Source of the DNA: JAWXUE01 sp044432865
GTDB taxonomy: Bacteria; Bacillota_I; Bacilli_A; Acholeplasmatales; Anaeroplasmataceae
Length of the DNA: 5,342 bases
Assembly (NCBI GenBank): GCA_044432865.1
Contig: JAWXUF010000056.1
Location: forward strand, 1 to 5,342
Reading direction: 5' to 3'
Shown: positions 4,125 to 5,342 of the stretch, one piece after another
Numbering within the stretch: position 1 is the stretch's first letter
Layout of the letters: each line of letters opens with the position of its first letter
The notes under the pieces: generated by a model
What the model saw: only the letters and a program-made list of their open reading frames with translations
What the model was told of the DNA's origin: nothing
The model's database searches: none
Program-made: the position numbers and the translations under genes

Positions 4125-5342
4125 TTACCTTTTAAATTTGTAGGATATTTGTAAACTATGTCTTTTCCTATCAACTTTCTCTATAATAATTCTTTCAATA
4201 AATAATTTAAATATAGATAAATCCTCCTCACTATACCTAACATTTAAATTTTTTATTGAATTAATAAAATGTTCTATTTCTTTATTACTTATTTTATTTT
4301 TATTAGATTCTTTCTTAGTTAACTTAATATTATTTTCTATTTTTAATATTTCATTATTTAATTCATCTAAATTACTATTATAAATTCCTTCAGTAATATT
4401 TCCACTTATGAAACTCTCAAATAAATTAGTTATTTTAATATCTAATTTATCTTTAATAACAATTAAATCATTTAAATTAGCTAACTCTTTATTATCTCCT
4501 AAAAACTTTTTCTTAACTTCATTCTTATCAACATTACAATTATGAATTAATTCTTCTAAATCTTGCTTTAACACTTCATTTATATTTTTAGAATAAATAA
4601 TATACTTCTTACATTTACCACACATATAAACTTTTCTACTTACGTCATATCTTAATTTACAATTACATTTATAACAATATAGAAAATCTAATCTATCTAG
4701 ATTTGTTTTTCTACTAAAATCAATTTTATTATTCAACTTTTTTTCCTGAACTTTATTAAATGTTTCATCATCTATTATTTTCGGAATAGCATCTTTAATT
4801 TCTACTACATCTAAATTCTTTGTTTTTATTTTATTCTTAATAGTATATTCTCTATTTACAGCTACACCATTATATTCTTTATTTGCTAATATTTTATTTA
4901 TTCTAGCTTCTTGCCAATGATATGGATCAAACTCTTCTACGCTCTTACCTCTAAAGTATCTATTAGTTCCTGTCTTTAAATAATAATCATATGCACTATT
5001 ATATATTTTATTTTCTCTTAAATATTTACTTATTCTTAATGCACTATATCCTTCTAAATACATTTTAAATATTAACCTTACAACATCCGCCTGCTTCTCA
5101 TTTACTACTACTTGTCCATCCACTTTCTCTAACCCATATATACACCCAGCACTCATATAACCTAACTCTGCTCTTCTTTTATTAGCAAACCTTATCTTAT
5201 TACCAATATCCTTTATGTACATATCATTTAACCATATCTTAATAGCAAAACTATGATCATCATTATATGTTAGTGAATCATAATTATCACCTGTAGCTAT
5301 AAACCTTATATTGTTACTAGGAAATACATTCTCAATGTAATT
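4125..5342 (-). CDS. Large serine recombinase, partial (N-terminus beyond the window)
   Basis: The frame stays open to the right edge, so the gene is cut. 405 residues are visible, starting NYIENVFPSNNIRFIATGDN; the ATG at 5222 is internal. The first 70 residues are the end of the resolvase catalytic domain and its long helix (FAIKIWLNDMYIKDIGNKIR). Next comes the recombinase DNA-binding domain, with a conserved VVRLIFKMYLEGYS segment (about 87-100). A zinc ribbon has cysteines at 223, 226, 241 and 244 (CYKC, CGKC). A coiled-coil stretch (about 280-350) and the C-terminal region follow. The catalytic serine lies outside the window, so activity cannot be judged. Such enzymes integrate and excise phages and conjugative or mobilisable elements by att-site recombination. 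It lies upstream of the defence operon in the same direction but is separated by a terminator, and marks this as a mobile island. No att site was identified. Confidence 0.92.
   Translation of the reverse strand, partial: NYIENVFPSNNIRFIATGDNYDSLTYNDDHSFAIKIWLNDMYIKDIGNKIRFANKRRAELGYMSAGCIYGLEKVDGQVVVNEKQADVVRLIFKMYLEGYSALRISKYLRENKIYNSAYDYYLKTGTNRYFRGKSVEEFDPYHWQEARINKILANKEYNGVAVNREYTIKNKIKTKNLDVVEIKDAIPKIIDDETFNKVQEKKLNNKIDFSRKTNLDRLDFLYCYKCNCKLRYDVSRKVYMCGKCKKYIIYSKNINEVLKQDLEELIHNCNVDKNEVKKKFLGDNKELANLNDLIVIKDKLDIKITNLFESFISGNITEGIYNSNLDELNNEILKIENNIKLTKKESNKNKISNKEIEHFINSIKNLNVRYSEEDLSIFKLFIERIIIEKVDRKRHSLQISYKFKR

Overview
The window is very AT-rich and all of its recognisable genes lie on the minus strand. 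Where ribosome binding sites are clear they are of the AGGAGG/GAGGTG type, and genes are tightly packed with start/stop overlaps. With a large serine recombinase next door, this points to a low-GC Gram-positive bacterium, most likely a clostridial-type Firmicute, and to an accessory mobile region. No species can be named from the sequence alone.

Layout, read in the direction of transcription from right to left. (1) 5342-4125: the C-terminal two thirds of a large serine recombinase, cut by the window edge and closed by a Rho-independent terminator at 4100-4069. (2) 4056-4028: a sigma-A-type promoter with an inverted repeat over its -35, driving a compact defence operon. The operon encodes a helix-turn-helix protein (4004-3390), a CD-NTase (3375-2299) and a stand-alone E2-like protein (2306-1842). 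These are followed by a 130-base gap that holds a possible tiny ORF (1793-1704), an S-4TM-type four-helix membrane effector (1711-857) and a TenpN-like type III endoribonuclease toxin (867-376). (3) 328-161: a separate small RNA unit with its own extended -10 promoter, two 44-nt tandem repeats and its own terminator. This looks like the RNA antitoxin (tenpI) of the toxin. (4) 154-32: three more hairpins and no gene.

How the parts may work together. CD-NTase, E2-like protein and S-4TM effector form a CBASS antiphage system of the short type II layout. The nucleotidyltransferase would make a cyclic oligonucleotide on infection, the E2 protein would modify or prime it, and the membrane protein would respond by damaging the inner membrane. 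The leading HTH gene is a candidate regulator.

The unusual part is the end of the operon. A type III toxin overlaps the effector gene by 11 bases, and its presumed RNA antitoxin lies downstream of the toxin under an independent promoter. In described type III systems the repeats precede the toxin and share its transcript. Here the toxin would be made with CBASS and the antidote separately, which suggests an addiction or guard module, or a second abortive-infection arm, wired into CBASS. That functional link is inference; the gene order, repeats, promoter and terminator are visible directly.
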